Source: Phytoactinopolyspora alkaliphila
GTDB taxonomy: Bacteria; Actinomycetota; Actinomycetes; Jiangellales; Jiangellaceae
Length of the DNA stretch: 64,000 nucleotides
Direction of reading: 5' to 3'
Assembly: GCF_010550695.1 (NCBI RefSeq)
Contig: NZ_JAAGOB010000009.1
Coordinates: 1-64,000 of the forward strand
The first letter of the stretch is position 1; each line of letters starts with the position of its first letter. The notes beneath the pieces are model-generated. The model ran no database searches. It was not told the DNA's origin and saw nothing but the letters and a program-made list of their open reading frames with translations. A program made the translations under genes and the position numbers. Shown one piece after another: positions 35,941-43,669 of this stretch.

Positions 35941-36654
35941 TCACTCCGGGGGCGGGACATCGTCGAACGCGTCGCCGGCCGACACACCGGACCATCTGGA
36001 GATCGGCCACACGACGGCGAACGCCTTGCCGACTACCAGATCGTCGGAGAACGAGCCGTGGATGCGTGAATCACCCGAGTTCGAACGGTGATCTCCGAGG
36101 ACGAACAGCTCACCGTCGGGCACCGTGACACTGAAATCGGTCTGGGACGCCGCGTCGGTGGGATAGACATACTCCGCCTCGTCGATCGGGACGCCGTTGA
36201 CCGTCAGCAGGCCGTCGTCGTCGCAACACTCGACGGTGTCCCCGCCCAGGCCGACGACCCGCTTGATCAGATGGCCCTCGGAGTCGTCCGGCAGCACGCC
36301 GACGAACTGGAAGAAGCCCTTGATCGAGCCGCCGATCCCGCCTGTTCGTTCAGGTTGTGGCCCGAGCCAGCCGTTAGGGTCGGCGAAGACGACCACGTCG
36401 CCCCGCTCCACCTCTCCGAAGCGAAGGCTGATCTTCGAGACCATGACCCGGTCACCGATATTCAGCGTGTCCTGCATGGACTCCGAAGGAATCAGGAAAG
36501 CCTGGACCAGGAAGATCCGCACCACCGTGGCGATGAACAGCGACAGCACCACCACGATGGCCGTCTCCTTGAGGATCGCCCACCCTCGGCGTTCCTTCTG
36601 TTTGGGAACTCCGGGTTCCTCCTGGCCTCCAGGAGGAACGCTCTCCTCGATCAC
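35941..36654 (-). CDS. lepB: Type I signal peptidase
   Basis: About 237 residues with one membrane helix (about 31-50) after a short charged cytoplasmic tail. The Ser-Lys dyad is Ser59 (IPSESMQDTL) and Lys131 (LIKRVVGLGGD). The C-terminal motif GDHRSNSGDSR is intact. It removes signal peptides from Sec and Tat substrates, such as the GH encoded at 53504. The start GTG at 36654 follows GGGAGAAGG; the longer frame runs into rplS. Confidence 0.93.
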   Translation of the reverse strand: MIEESVPPGGQEEPGVPKQKERRGWAILKETAIVVVLSLFIATVVRIFLVQAFLIPSESMQDTLNIGDRVMVSKISLRFGEVERGDVVVFADPNGWLGPQPERTGGIGGSIKGFFQFVGVLPDDSEGHLIKRVVGLGGDTVECCDDDGLLTVNGVPIDEAEYVYPTDAASQTDFSVTVPDGELFVLGDHRSNSGDSRIHGSFSDDLVVGKAFAVVWPISRWSGVSAGDAFDDVPPPE

Positions 36655-36676
36655 GCCTTCTCCCAGCTGGTGGTGG

Positions 36677-37027
36677 TCAGGCGGTTTCGCGCTTCTCGCG
36701 GATCCTCGCGGCCTTGCCTCGCAGATTACGCAGGTAGTACAGCTTGGCTCGCCGCACGTCTCCGCGGGTGACGACCTCGATCTTCTCGATGATGGGGGTG
36801 TGGACGGGGAACGTGCGCTCGACCCCCACACCGAAGCTGATCTTGCGAACCGAGAAAGTCTCCCGGATGCCCGCGCCCTGCCTGCGGATCACCACGCCTT
36901 GAAAGACCTGGATTCGGGACCGGTTACCTTCGACCACCCGGACGTGAACCTTGAGGGTGTCGCCGGCCCGGAAGGCCGGAACATCGTCGCGCAGCTGAGC
37001 TGCATCTACGGCATCGAGCGTGTGCAT
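36677..37027 (-). CDS. rplS: 50S ribosomal protein L19
   Basis: A 116-residue ribosomal protein with the conserved [20 protein letters not shown] and [18 protein letters not shown]. The start ATG at 37027 follows AAGGAAG and matches the family N-terminus. It lies between trmD and lepB. The 177-bp gap to trmD contains a weak CGCTCC/GGAGCG hairpin and possibly its own promoter. Confidence 0.95.
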   Translation of the reverse strand: MHTLDAVDAAQLRDDVPAFRAGDTLKVHVRVVEGNRSRIQVFQGVVIRRQGAGIRETFSVRKISFGVGVERTFPVHTPIIEKIEVVTRGDVRRAKLYYLRNLRGKAARIREKRETA

Positions 37028-37204
37028 GTCGTTTCGCTTCCTTGCAGGCGCCACGGGTCACCCACAGTGTGAGGGGGATTTCACAATCCCGGCATCCGCA
37101 GCGGCGCTCCCCCCGTGGCAGGGGCAGCCAGCGTGCCGGGCACGGAAGCTCTAGTTTGCCACACCGGTGCGCTCCAGCGTTAACCGGGAGCGTCGCGATC
37201 GCGA

Positions 37205-37978
37205 TCACGGCGCGTCGGGCTCGTCGAGCACCTCGCGGTCACGGGCGTCGAGGGCGTCGTCGCCGAGGCGGGCCAGCAGATCTGGCCTGCGCCGCGCTGT
37301 CAGCCGCAGCGCCTCGTCCCGCCGCCAGCGCGCGACCTTGGCGTGATGGCCGGAAAGCAGGATCTCGGGCACGTCCTGACCCCGCCAGGACGGTGGCTTG
37401 GTGTACACGGGGTACTCGAGCAAACCGTCGGGGCCGTGGGACTCCTCCGCCAGAGACTCCGGGTTGCCGATCACCCCGGGGATCAGCCGCACGATCGCCT
37501 CGATCATCACCAGAGCCGCAACCTCGCCGCCGTTGAGCACGTAGTCGCCGATGGACAGCTCGCTCACCCGCATGCGGGTCCGGGCGTCGGCCACGACCCG
37601 CGCGTCGATCCCCTCGTACCGGCCGCACGCGAAGATCAGCCACGAATCGGCGGACAGCTCCGCCGCGCGAGCCTGGGTGAACGGCTCACCGGCCGGCGTC
37701 GGCACTACCAGGTGCGGGCGGGCATCAGCGGCACCCTTCCCCTCCCCTGGCTTCACGGTGATCGTATCCAGCGCCGCTCCCCAGACATCAGGCTTCATCA
37801 CCATGCCGGCCCCGCCGCCGTAAGGGGTGTCGTCGACCGTGCGATGCCGGTCCGTCGCCCACTCACGCAGGTCGTGGACCGCGACGTCGATCAGGCCGGC
37901 CTCCCTCGCCTTGCCCACCAGGGACAGCTGAAGGGGGGCGAGATAGTCCGGAAAGATGGTGACGACGTCGACTCTCAA
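37205..37978 (-). CDS. trmD: tRNA (guanine37-N1)-methyltransferase
   Basis: A 257-residue SPOUT enzyme methylating G37 next to the anticodon to prevent frameshifting. The trefoil-knot SAM site [16 protein letters not shown] and the [16 protein letters not shown] motif are intact. The start is TTG at 37978, overlapping the rimM stop as TTGA, so the two are translationally coupled. Confidence 0.95.
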   Translation of the reverse strand: MRVDVVTIFPDYLAPLQLSLVGKAREAGLIDVAVHDLREWATDRHRTVDDTPYGGGAGMVMKPDVWGAALDTITVKPGEGKGAADARPHLVVPTPAGEPFTQARAAELSADSWLIFACGRYEGIDARVVADARTRMRVSELSIGDYVLNGGEVAALVMIEAIVRLIPGVIGNPESLAEESHGPDGLLEYPVYTKPPSWRGQDVPEILLSGHHAKVARWRRDEALRLTARRRPDLLARLGDDALDARDREVLDEPDAP

Positions 37979-38598
37979 CGTTCGCTCTCTCCGGAGAGAT
38001 GAAGATCGAGCAAGCCGGCGGGCGGATCGATCACCACGCGCCCGGCGTCGACGTCGATGTCCGGCACGATCGCGGACACGAACGGCACCAGGGCCTGGCT
38101 CCCGTCGGGCAACCGAACCGCCAGCATGTCCTGTGCCGCCCCGTGAATCACCTCGGCCACCTCACCGACGTCATCGCCCTCCGTTGTCACGACCCGTAGA
38201 CCGGTCAGCTGATGGTCGAAGAATTCTTCCGGGTCGGAGGGCTGTTCAGCGTCGTCCACCTCGACCTGCAGTTCGGCTCCGCGCAAAGACTCGGCCGCGG
38301 TGCGGTCGGTGATCCCGTCGAAGACCACCAGCAGCCGGCCCTGGTGCCAGCGGATCCGGTTCACCGTCAACGACGACGGCAGCCGCTGGCCGGCCGGGAT
38401 ATCCCGGCCGGCAGAACGGACCGGCGACGAGCCACTGGACGTCCGGGGCCGGCCGGACGACGCCGTTCGGGCAGATGCGGTCACGTTAAGCACCGAGCCG
38501 GGCCCGAACCGCTCGTCAGGAACGTCGGTGCGCACGTGGACGGTCACCTCACCGCGAACGCCGTGCGCCCGTACGATCCGACCGACAGTGAGGATCAC
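37975..38598 (-). CDS. rimM: 16S rRNA maturation protein RimM with an internal Ser/Arg-rich insertion
   Basis: About 207 residues. RimM helps assemble the 30S head and binds S19. The N-terminal barrel ([14 protein letters not shown]) and the PRC-barrel ([17 protein letters not shown]) are recognisable. Between them, after GSVLNV, lies a segment of about 30 residues rich in Ser, Arg and Thr that ordinary RimM proteins lack. Its DNA includes a perfect 24-bp palindrome. The start GTG at 38598 follows GAAGGAGAGG. Confidence 0.91.
   Translation of the reverse strand: MILTVGRIVRAHGVRGEVTVHVRTDVPDERFGPGSVLNVTASARTASSGRPRTSSGSSPVRSAGRDIPAGQRLPSSLTVNRIRWHQGRLLVVFDGITDRTAAESLRGAELQVEVDDAEQPSDPEEFFDHQLTGLRVVTTEGDDVGEVAEVIHGAAQDMLAVRLPDGSQALVPFVSAIVPDIDVDAGRVVIDPPAGLLDLHLSGESER
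38389..38412. repeat. Perfect 24-bp palindrome inside rimM
   Basis: Each 12-bp arm reads GCCGGCCGGGAT outward from an ATAT centre. It lies in the coding sequence for the extra segment of RimM and encodes SAGRDIPAG in frame. Confidence 0.8.
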
Positions 38599-38760
38599 TG
38601 CCTCTCCTTCCTCGGCGCCGCTGACGGCACCACTGACCCCGGGGATACGAAAAGCCTGCGCCAGGGTCTCCTCATCGCCTGGCACAGGCTTTCACGCATC
38701 TCGGGTGCCGACTGTGGTGCACCATGACGCGGCCACGAGTCTCGGCCACGCCGCCGGACA

Positions 38761-38997
38761 CTAGCGTTCGTCGACGTCGACGAAATCGATCCGGACGCTG
38801 TCTTCCGCCAGTGCCCCGATGACGGTGCGAAACGCCGTAGCGGTCCGCCCAGCTCTGCCGATGACCTTGCCGAGGTCGTCCGGATGCACGTGCACTTCGA
38901 GCAGCCGCCCTCGCCGCTGCTGGCGGGAGCGCACACTCACGTCATCCGGATGCTCGACGATACCGGTCACCAAGTGCTCCAACGCCTGAGCAAGCAT
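38761..38997 (-). CDS. KH-domain RNA-binding protein (KhpA-type)
   Basis: A 78-residue single KH domain with the GxxG loop in VIGRAGRTATAFRT. It belongs to the KhpA/YlqC family encoded between rpsP and rimM in many Gram-positive bacteria. From the family, it binds RNA non-specifically, often together with KhpB/EloR, and affects cell elongation. It starts 4 bp after the rpsP stop, so the two are co-transcribed. Confidence 0.93.
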   Translation of the reverse strand: MLAQALEHLVTGIVEHPDDVSVRSRQQRRGRLLEVHVHPDDLGKVIGRAGRTATAFRTVIGALAEDSVRIDFVDVDER

Positions 38998-39001
38998 CGG
39001 C

Positions 39002-39628
39002 TCAGGCCTCGTCGGCCTTGGCGTCGGCGGTCGGCTCGGCGGCAGCCTCGGCCTTGGCCGGCTCCTCGACGGAGGCAGCGGCCTCGGCTACCGCGTCGGT
39101 GGCGGCCTCTTCGGTCGGCTCCGCAGGCGCCTCGGTGGACTCGGCCTTGGCCTGGTCCTTCTTGGCGTCGTCCTTGGGGGCGGCGTCGTCCTTCTTGGCG
39201 TCGTCCTTGGGGGCGTCGTCCTTCTTGGCAGCGCTCTTCTTCGCCGGCTTCTTCTTGGCCGTCGTCGCCTCACCCTTGGGCTCGCCGTGTACCTCGGCCA
39301 GGGCGGCATCGAAAGCCGCTCGCCGGTCTGCCTTGGGCTCGGCGACCTTCAGCGTCCCCTCGGCTCCCGGCAGGCCCTTGAACTTCTGCCAGTCTCCAGT
39401 GACCTTGAGGATGGAGAGGACAGGCTCCGTCGGCTGCGCGCCGACGCCGAGCCAGTACTGGGCCCGCTCCGAATCGACCTGGATCAGGCTCGGCTCGAGC
39501 TTCGGGTTGTACAGGCCGATCTCCTCGATGGCCCGGCCGTCACGCTTGTTCCGGGCGTCGGCGACGATGATGCGGTAATGCGGGGCGCGGATCTTTCCCA
39601 TCCGCTTGAGCTTGATCTTGACAGCCAC
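39002..39628 (-). CDS. rpsP: 30S ribosomal protein S16 with long charged C-terminal tail
   Basis: A 208-residue protein; the S16 domain is the first 85 or so residues ([30 protein letters not shown]). A linker follows, then about 95 residues of low-complexity Lys/Asp/Ala sequence with repeats of [10 protein letters not shown], followed by Ala/Glu-rich sequence. Actinobacterial S16 proteins often have tails, but this one is long. It heads the rpsP-KH-rimM-trmD line. Confidence 0.95.
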   Translation of the reverse strand: MAVKIKLKRMGKIRAPHYRIIVADARNKRDGRAIEEIGLYNPKLEPSLIQVDSERAQYWLGVGAQPTEPVLSILKVTGDWQKFKGLPGAEGTLKVAEPKADRRAAFDAALAEVHGEPKGEATTAKKKPAKKSAAKKDDAPKDDAKKDDAAPKDDAKKDQAKAESTEAPAEPTEEAATDAVAEAAASVEEPAKAEAAAEPTADAKADEA

Positions 39629-39853
39629 GGGTGTGGAGTCTCCTTGTGGTTTCGCGCGCGGGTGGGCCAGTCATCGCCTGAGTGGGGCGCCGGCGATGAA
39701 GTCCCGGATGGATCCGGCACGCCACGGGTGAGAGGGCCGCGCGAGGCGCCGGTTCAGCAGGTCATTCTGCCAGATTCCAGAGCAGAATCCCAACTCGCCG
39801 CGCAGGCATGTCGGCGCCCGACGTCTCCCATACGGAATCGCTGACATGGCACG

Positions 39854-40093
39854 TCATCCGCCGTTCGGCTGGATTCTCGCCGCGGTGCCGCGAGCACGGA
39901 GGCCGGCGGCGGCGCGCGACAACGCCACCGACACACCGCCGATCCGGCGCGACCAGCGGTCCAGGCGGCGCGAGCGCCGGAGAATCCGCGACTGGCGCTC
40001 CACGGCGGCGCGCGCGATGTCTTCCGCGTGCTGGTCGTGCACGCCCAGGGATCCTGGCAAGACGATGCTGTGCGGGTTCGGTGTGATCGACAT
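39854..40093 (-). CDS. Small basic protein of unknown function
   Basis: A 79-residue ORF starting MSITPNPHSIVLPGSLGV, with an AAAGGAC site 7 bases before the ATG. The middle is Arg-rich (RQSRILRRSRRLDRWSRRI) and a weakly hydrophobic segment follows. It lies 45 bp after the MFS gene on the same strand and could be co-transcribed. I do not recognise a family. The ribosome binding site supports it being real, but homologues would be needed to confirm it. Confidence 0.5.
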   Translation of the reverse strand: MSITPNPHSIVLPGSLGVHDQHAEDIARAAVERQSRILRRSRRLDRWSRRIGGVSVALSRAAAGLRARGTAARIQPNGG

Positions 40094-40138
40094 GGTCTGT
40101 CCTTTCCACGGAGTGATGACGGACGAATGCATGAAGTG

Positions 40139-41575
40139 TCAGCGGGTCTCGTTCTCGGATTCGGCTTCGCGGTCCGAGAACCCGGCCTCGGCTCGGTGAG
40201 CTACGCCCTGGTCGGCCTCGGTTTCCTGCGCCGTCAGCTCAGCCTCGGCTTCCTCCGCCGCCAGCTCAGCGCTTCGCAGGGCCCTGGCTGAGACGTGCCG
40301 CGCGACGACGACCGCTGCTACGAGGCAGAGCCCGACACCGGTGTAGAACACGGCCGGCAAGCCGGCGAACGTCCCGAGGACCCCGCCCCCGAGAGCCCCC
40401 ACGGGGATCCCACCCATGCCGATCAGCCGATACGACGCGTTGACTCGACCCAGGAGTTCGCTCGGCACCAGCCGCTGGCGCATCGACACCACGATGACGT
40501 TGACGCCCGCGCCACACGCTCCCAGGACGACAGCGGCCGCGAAGACCGCCACCGGCGTCGGGAAAAGGATGGGCAATACCATGAAGGCACACATGATCAA
40601 CAGGCCGCCCAACAGGACCTGCGCATGGCCGTACCGGCGGGTGACCCGTTCCACCACGAGCGAACCGGCAACGGCGCCCACCCCGAGAGCCGCGGCCATC
40701 AGGCCGTACTCGGCGGCGGTGAGGCCCACCTCCGATTCCGGGCCGACCAGCCACAGCACGAAGACCGCGAAATAGGCATTGTTACCCAGGTTGATCAGAC
40801 CGGCCGACATCGCCAGATTGCGCAGCAAGCGGTGGCCCCACAGGTAGCTCAATCCGGCCACGATGTCGGCTCGGAGTGTCTTCTCGGAGACCTTCTGCGG
40901 CCGGTGCCGGCCACTGATGCGCAGAAGCAACAGGCCAGCCAGGGCGTAGCAGAGGCCGGCTGCCCCGAAGATCGCGCCAGCCGCAAGGCTGACCAGGACA
41001 CCGGCGAAGGGCGCGCCGAGGAAGTGATTGGCCACGGTCTGCACCGCCATCAACCGGCCGTTCGCGTCCCCGAGCCTTCGCTTGTCGACGAGCATGGGGA
41101 GCATCGACTGCGCCGATGTGTCGGAGAACACTTCCGCCGTGCCCACCACCAGCACAGTGACGTACAGCAGCGGAAGGCTCAGCTCCCCCACGGCCGTCCA
41201 CGTGAGCGCCATACCCAGGGCAGCAGCGCGGCTCCAGCTAGCCACCATCATGATGCGACGGCGGTCGTAGCGGTCGGCGATGGCTCCGGCGTGCAGGGCG
41301 AACAGCAGCCATGGCAACCACACGGCGGCGGTGACGATCGAGACCAGGAACGGCTCCCGGGTCAGCGACACGGCGAGCAGGGGTGCGCCGATGAGAAGGA
41401 GGCCGTCGCCGAGGTTCGACGCACCGGACGCGCCCCAGAGATAGATGAAGGGACGTCCGAGCGGAGGCAGCTCAGCCGCCTTCTTCCCGGCCTCCGCCGC
41501 CTCCACCGCCCCCGCAGCCGCGCGGCGAGCGGCGTCGCCGGACTTCCGGCGCCCCACTATCGGCAAGCGGCTCAT
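40139..41575 (-). CDS. MFS transporter
   Basis: A 478-residue major facilitator with about 12 membrane segments after a 40-residue charged N-terminus. Motif A appears as GAIADRYDRRR between helices 2 and 3. The relation to MFS_3/enterobactin-exporter-like proteins suggests drug or metabolite efflux. The start overlaps the ArsR-family stop by 4 nt (ATGA), so repressor and pump form one operon. The C-terminal 40 residues are Glu/Ala-rich and probably disordered. Confidence 0.88.
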   Translation of the reverse strand: MSRLPIVGRRKSGDAARRAAAGAVEAAEAGKKAAELPPLGRPFIYLWGASGASNLGDGLLLIGAPLLAVSLTREPFLVSIVTAAVWLPWLLFALHAGAIADRYDRRRIMMVASWSRAAALGMALTWTAVGELSLPLLYVTVLVVGTAEVFSDTSAQSMLPMLVDKRRLGDANGRLMAVQTVANHFLGAPFAGVLVSLAAGAIFGAAGLCYALAGLLLLRISGRHRPQKVSEKTLRADIVAGLSYLWGHRLLRNLAMSAGLINLGNNAYFAVFVLWLVGPESEVGLTAAEYGLMAAALGVGAVAGSLVVERVTRRYGHAQVLLGGLLIMCAFMVLPILFPTPVAVFAAAVVLGACGAGVNVIVVSMRQRLVPSELLGRVNASYRLIGMGGIPVGALGGGVLGTFAGLPAVFYTGVGLCLVAAVVVARHVSARALRSAELAAEEAEAELTAQETEADQGVAHRAEAGFSDREAESENETR

Positions 41576-42189
41576 GAGTCAGCTCCGTCGGTGCGGGCGT
41601 CGGACGAGCGGTCCGGGTCAACGGTGGTGACCCCCAGCAAGCGAACGATCCTGGCGCCCTCGGGACGCTTGGCGGGATCGTCGAAGCGGTCGGTGAAGCG
41701 GTCGGTCAGCTCCCCCAACGTCCGGCTGATCTCGCTCATCTCCTCGGCGGTCGCCCAGAACGTGGACGTGGCGATGGTCGACGCCTCTACCCATTCCCGG
41801 GGCTCTTCGTCAGTGCGCGCGATCCAGTCCCGCAAGCGCTGCATCTCACGTTCGACCACCAACGAGGACACTTCACGGAGCGCGAACTTCGACGCCGGGT
41901 CCTCGAAGTCGGCGGTGGCCGTGAACGATCGGACCGCCAGCCGCCAGGGCTTCTCCCTGCCCTTCGGTTCACCCGGCTCCACGAAGCCGTACTTGGCAAG
42001 CATCCGCAGATGGAACGAACAGCTGGCAACGCTCTCTCCGGTGCGTTCCGCGCACTGGGTGGCGGTGGCCTCGCCCTCGATGCGCAGTACGTCCAGCAAT
42101 TCATTGCGTAGCGGGTGGGCCAAGGCGCGCAACCGTTGGGGATCGGTGATCCGGGGTCCGGAGCTGTGGGGCGTCGCGTCGTTGCTCAT
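41572..42189 (-). CDS. ArsR-type winged-helix transcriptional regulator
   Basis: A 205-residue regulator with an ArsR-like winged helix (LRALAHPLRNELLDVLRIEG, then SVASCSFHLRMLAKYGFV). The C-terminal 100 residues are longer than in metal-sensing ArsR proteins and contain no Cys-based metal site, so a small-molecule or peptide signal is more likely. It probably represses its own promoter through the palindrome at 42193-42224. It is first in the operon with the MFS transporter. Confidence 0.85.
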   Translation of the reverse strand: MSNDATPHSSGPRITDPQRLRALAHPLRNELLDVLRIEGEATATQCAERTGESVASCSFHLRMLAKYGFVEPGEPKGREKPWRLAVRSFTATADFEDPASKFALREVSSLVVEREMQRLRDWIARTDEEPREWVEASTIATSTFWATAEEMSEISRTLGELTDRFTDRFDDPAKRPEGARIVRLLGVTTVDPDRSSDARTDGADS

Positions 42190-42192
42190 GAT

Positions 42193-42226
42193 GCTAAAGC
42201 TACCTTTATAAAGCTATCTTTAGCAA
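42193..42226 (-). promoter_or_regulatory. Palindromic operator overlapping a leaderless promoter of the ArsR/MFS operon
   Basis: A 32-bp near-palindrome (GCTAAAG ... TTTATAAAG ... CTTTAGC) at 42193-42224 sits 3 bases from the ArsR start codon. On the minus strand TTGCTA (42221-42226) and TAGCTT (42197-42202) are 18 bases apart, and the -10 lies 7 bases from the ATG. This predicts a leaderless, self-repressed promoter. Confidence 0.6.
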
Positions 42227-42387
42227 GTGTCCTTGAGGATCTCCGCCAAAACTTCCTCATTCGGCCCACTCGCGGAGAAGCTCGGGTGCCGGCCACGCGT
42301 GCCTGCGGAGTTGGTGACGTGGCGACGTCCGTGCCGCTCAGCGCTCGTCACGCCCTGGCGATGACAGCGGTTAGCAGGAGGAACGTC

Positions 42388-43485
42388 TCAGCGCACGACG
42401 TGGCCGCGCAGGATGATGCGCGCGGGCTCGAGGAGGGTGGCGGGCTCCACCCGAGGATCAGCCGCATAGACACAGAGGTCGGCTACGACGCCCTCGTCGA
42501 GCCTCCCTGAACCGCCGAGCAGGTATGCCCGCGCCTTCCACGAAGCGGCAGCTACGGCATCCGGCGCCGGGATGCCGGCCGCCGTCAATTCCAAGACCTC
42601 ACGCGCGATCAGCCCGTGCGGCAGGTATCCACCCGCGTCGGTACCGGCGAAGACCGGAACCCCGGCCTCGTAAGCGGAGCGCACCGTTTCATATCGCCGC
42701 TCGTGCAGCGCCCGCATGTGGGCCGCGTACGCCGGGAACTTGGCCGCGCCCTGTTCGGCGAACGATGGAAAGTTCGCGATGTTGACCAGCGTGGGGACCA
42801 TCGACACGCCACGCTCGGCCATCAACGCGATCAAATCGTCGGACAGCCCCGTGCCGTGTTCGATCCCGTCGATACCGGCACCGATGAGGTCAGGCAGCGC
42901 TTCCTCGCCGAAAACGTGAGCCGTGACCCGCGCTCCGAGCTCGTGAGCGCGGGCGATGGCCGCCTCGAGCGCCTCACGTGGCCAGCAGGGGCCGAGATCG
43001 CCCTTCTCCCGGTCGATCCAGTCGCCCACGAGCTTGACCCAGCCGTCACCACGACGAGCTTCCTGCTCGACGTACGCGACGAGTTCCTCGGGTTCGATCT
43101 CCCAGCCGTAGTTGCGCAGATAGCGCCTGGTTCTGGCGATGTGCCGGCCGGCCCGGATGATTCGCGGGAGGTCATCCCGGCCATCCACCCACCGGGTGTC
43201 GGCGGGCGAGCCGGCGTCGCGGATCAGCAGGGTTCCGGCTTCCCGGTCCGCGATCGCCTGCTCCTCGGCGACGTCGTCGGGTACAGCCCCGCCGGAATCC
43301 AGTCCGACGTGGCAGTGCAGGTCGACCAGTCCAGGCAGAATCCAGCCGGAGCCGACCGTCTCTGCATTCATGACCGGCTCGTACGTCACGGCACCGTTGC
43401 GGATCCACAGGTCGCGATGCTCCCCTTCCGGCAGCACCACACCTCGCACGTGCAGCGTCCGGGGCGTCGTCGTACTCGTGGTCAC
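42388..43485 (-). CDS. Amidohydrolase-family protein
   Basis: A 365-residue metal-dependent hydrolase. The HxH motif is in GLVDLHCHVGL, a probable carboxylated Lys in WVKLVGDW, two further His in VTAHVFGEE and GIEHGTGL, and the catalytic Asp in VFAGTDAGG, so the site is complete. The pattern resembles imidazolonepropionase/prolidase-like members acting on amide bonds; the substrate is unknown. The start GTG at 43485 follows GGAGGG. It is separated from ffh by repeat array B. Confidence 0.85.
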   Translation of the reverse strand: MTTSTTTPRTLHVRGVVLPEGEHRDLWIRNGAVTYEPVMNAETVGSGWILPGLVDLHCHVGLDSGGAVPDDVAEEQAIADREAGTLLIRDAGSPADTRWVDGRDDLPRIIRAGRHIARTRRYLRNYGWEIEPEELVAYVEQEARRGDGWVKLVGDWIDREKGDLGPCWPREALEAAIARAHELGARVTAHVFGEEALPDLIGAGIDGIEHGTGLSDDLIALMAERGVSMVPTLVNIANFPSFAEQGAAKFPAYAAHMRALHERRYETVRSAYEAGVPVFAGTDAGGYLPHGLIAREVLELTAAGIPAPDAVAAASWKARAYLLGGSGRLDEGVVADLCVYAADPRVEPATLLEPARIILRGHVVR

Positions 43486-43501
43486 CGGACCCTCCGGAGA
43501 A

Positions 43502-43666
43502 GATCAGACGACAAAGACGGCTGCCGGCGAGCCTCATGGTCACCTGATCGTTCTGCGTCCACGGAGTGAGACGCGATCGGATGACAAACAGGCCCGACGA
43601 CGACGTCGATGGTCACCTGATCGTCATACGCCACGAGTCCAGCCGACATTTCGACGATCAGGTGAC
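43502..43666. repeat. Degenerate 73-bp tandem repeat array with alternating 11-bp motifs (array B)
   Basis: Five copies of the GATCAGGTGAC motif are centred at about 43507, 43544, 43580, 43617 and 43661, alternating in orientation at 37, 36, 37 and 44 bp. Same-orientation copies at 43502 and 43575 are exactly 73 bp apart, as in array A. The copies at 43612-43625 and 43653-43666 extend to a perfect 14-bp inverted repeat (GTCACCTGATCGTC) with a 27-nt loop, which would fold in RNA just after the ffh stop. Confidence 0.75.
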
Positions 43667-43669
43667 ACA

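Noticed and set aside
37028-37204. Ribosomal protein leader motif upstream of rplS
   Set aside because: Only a weak 6-bp stem is visible, and it does not match any leader structure I can recall with confidence.
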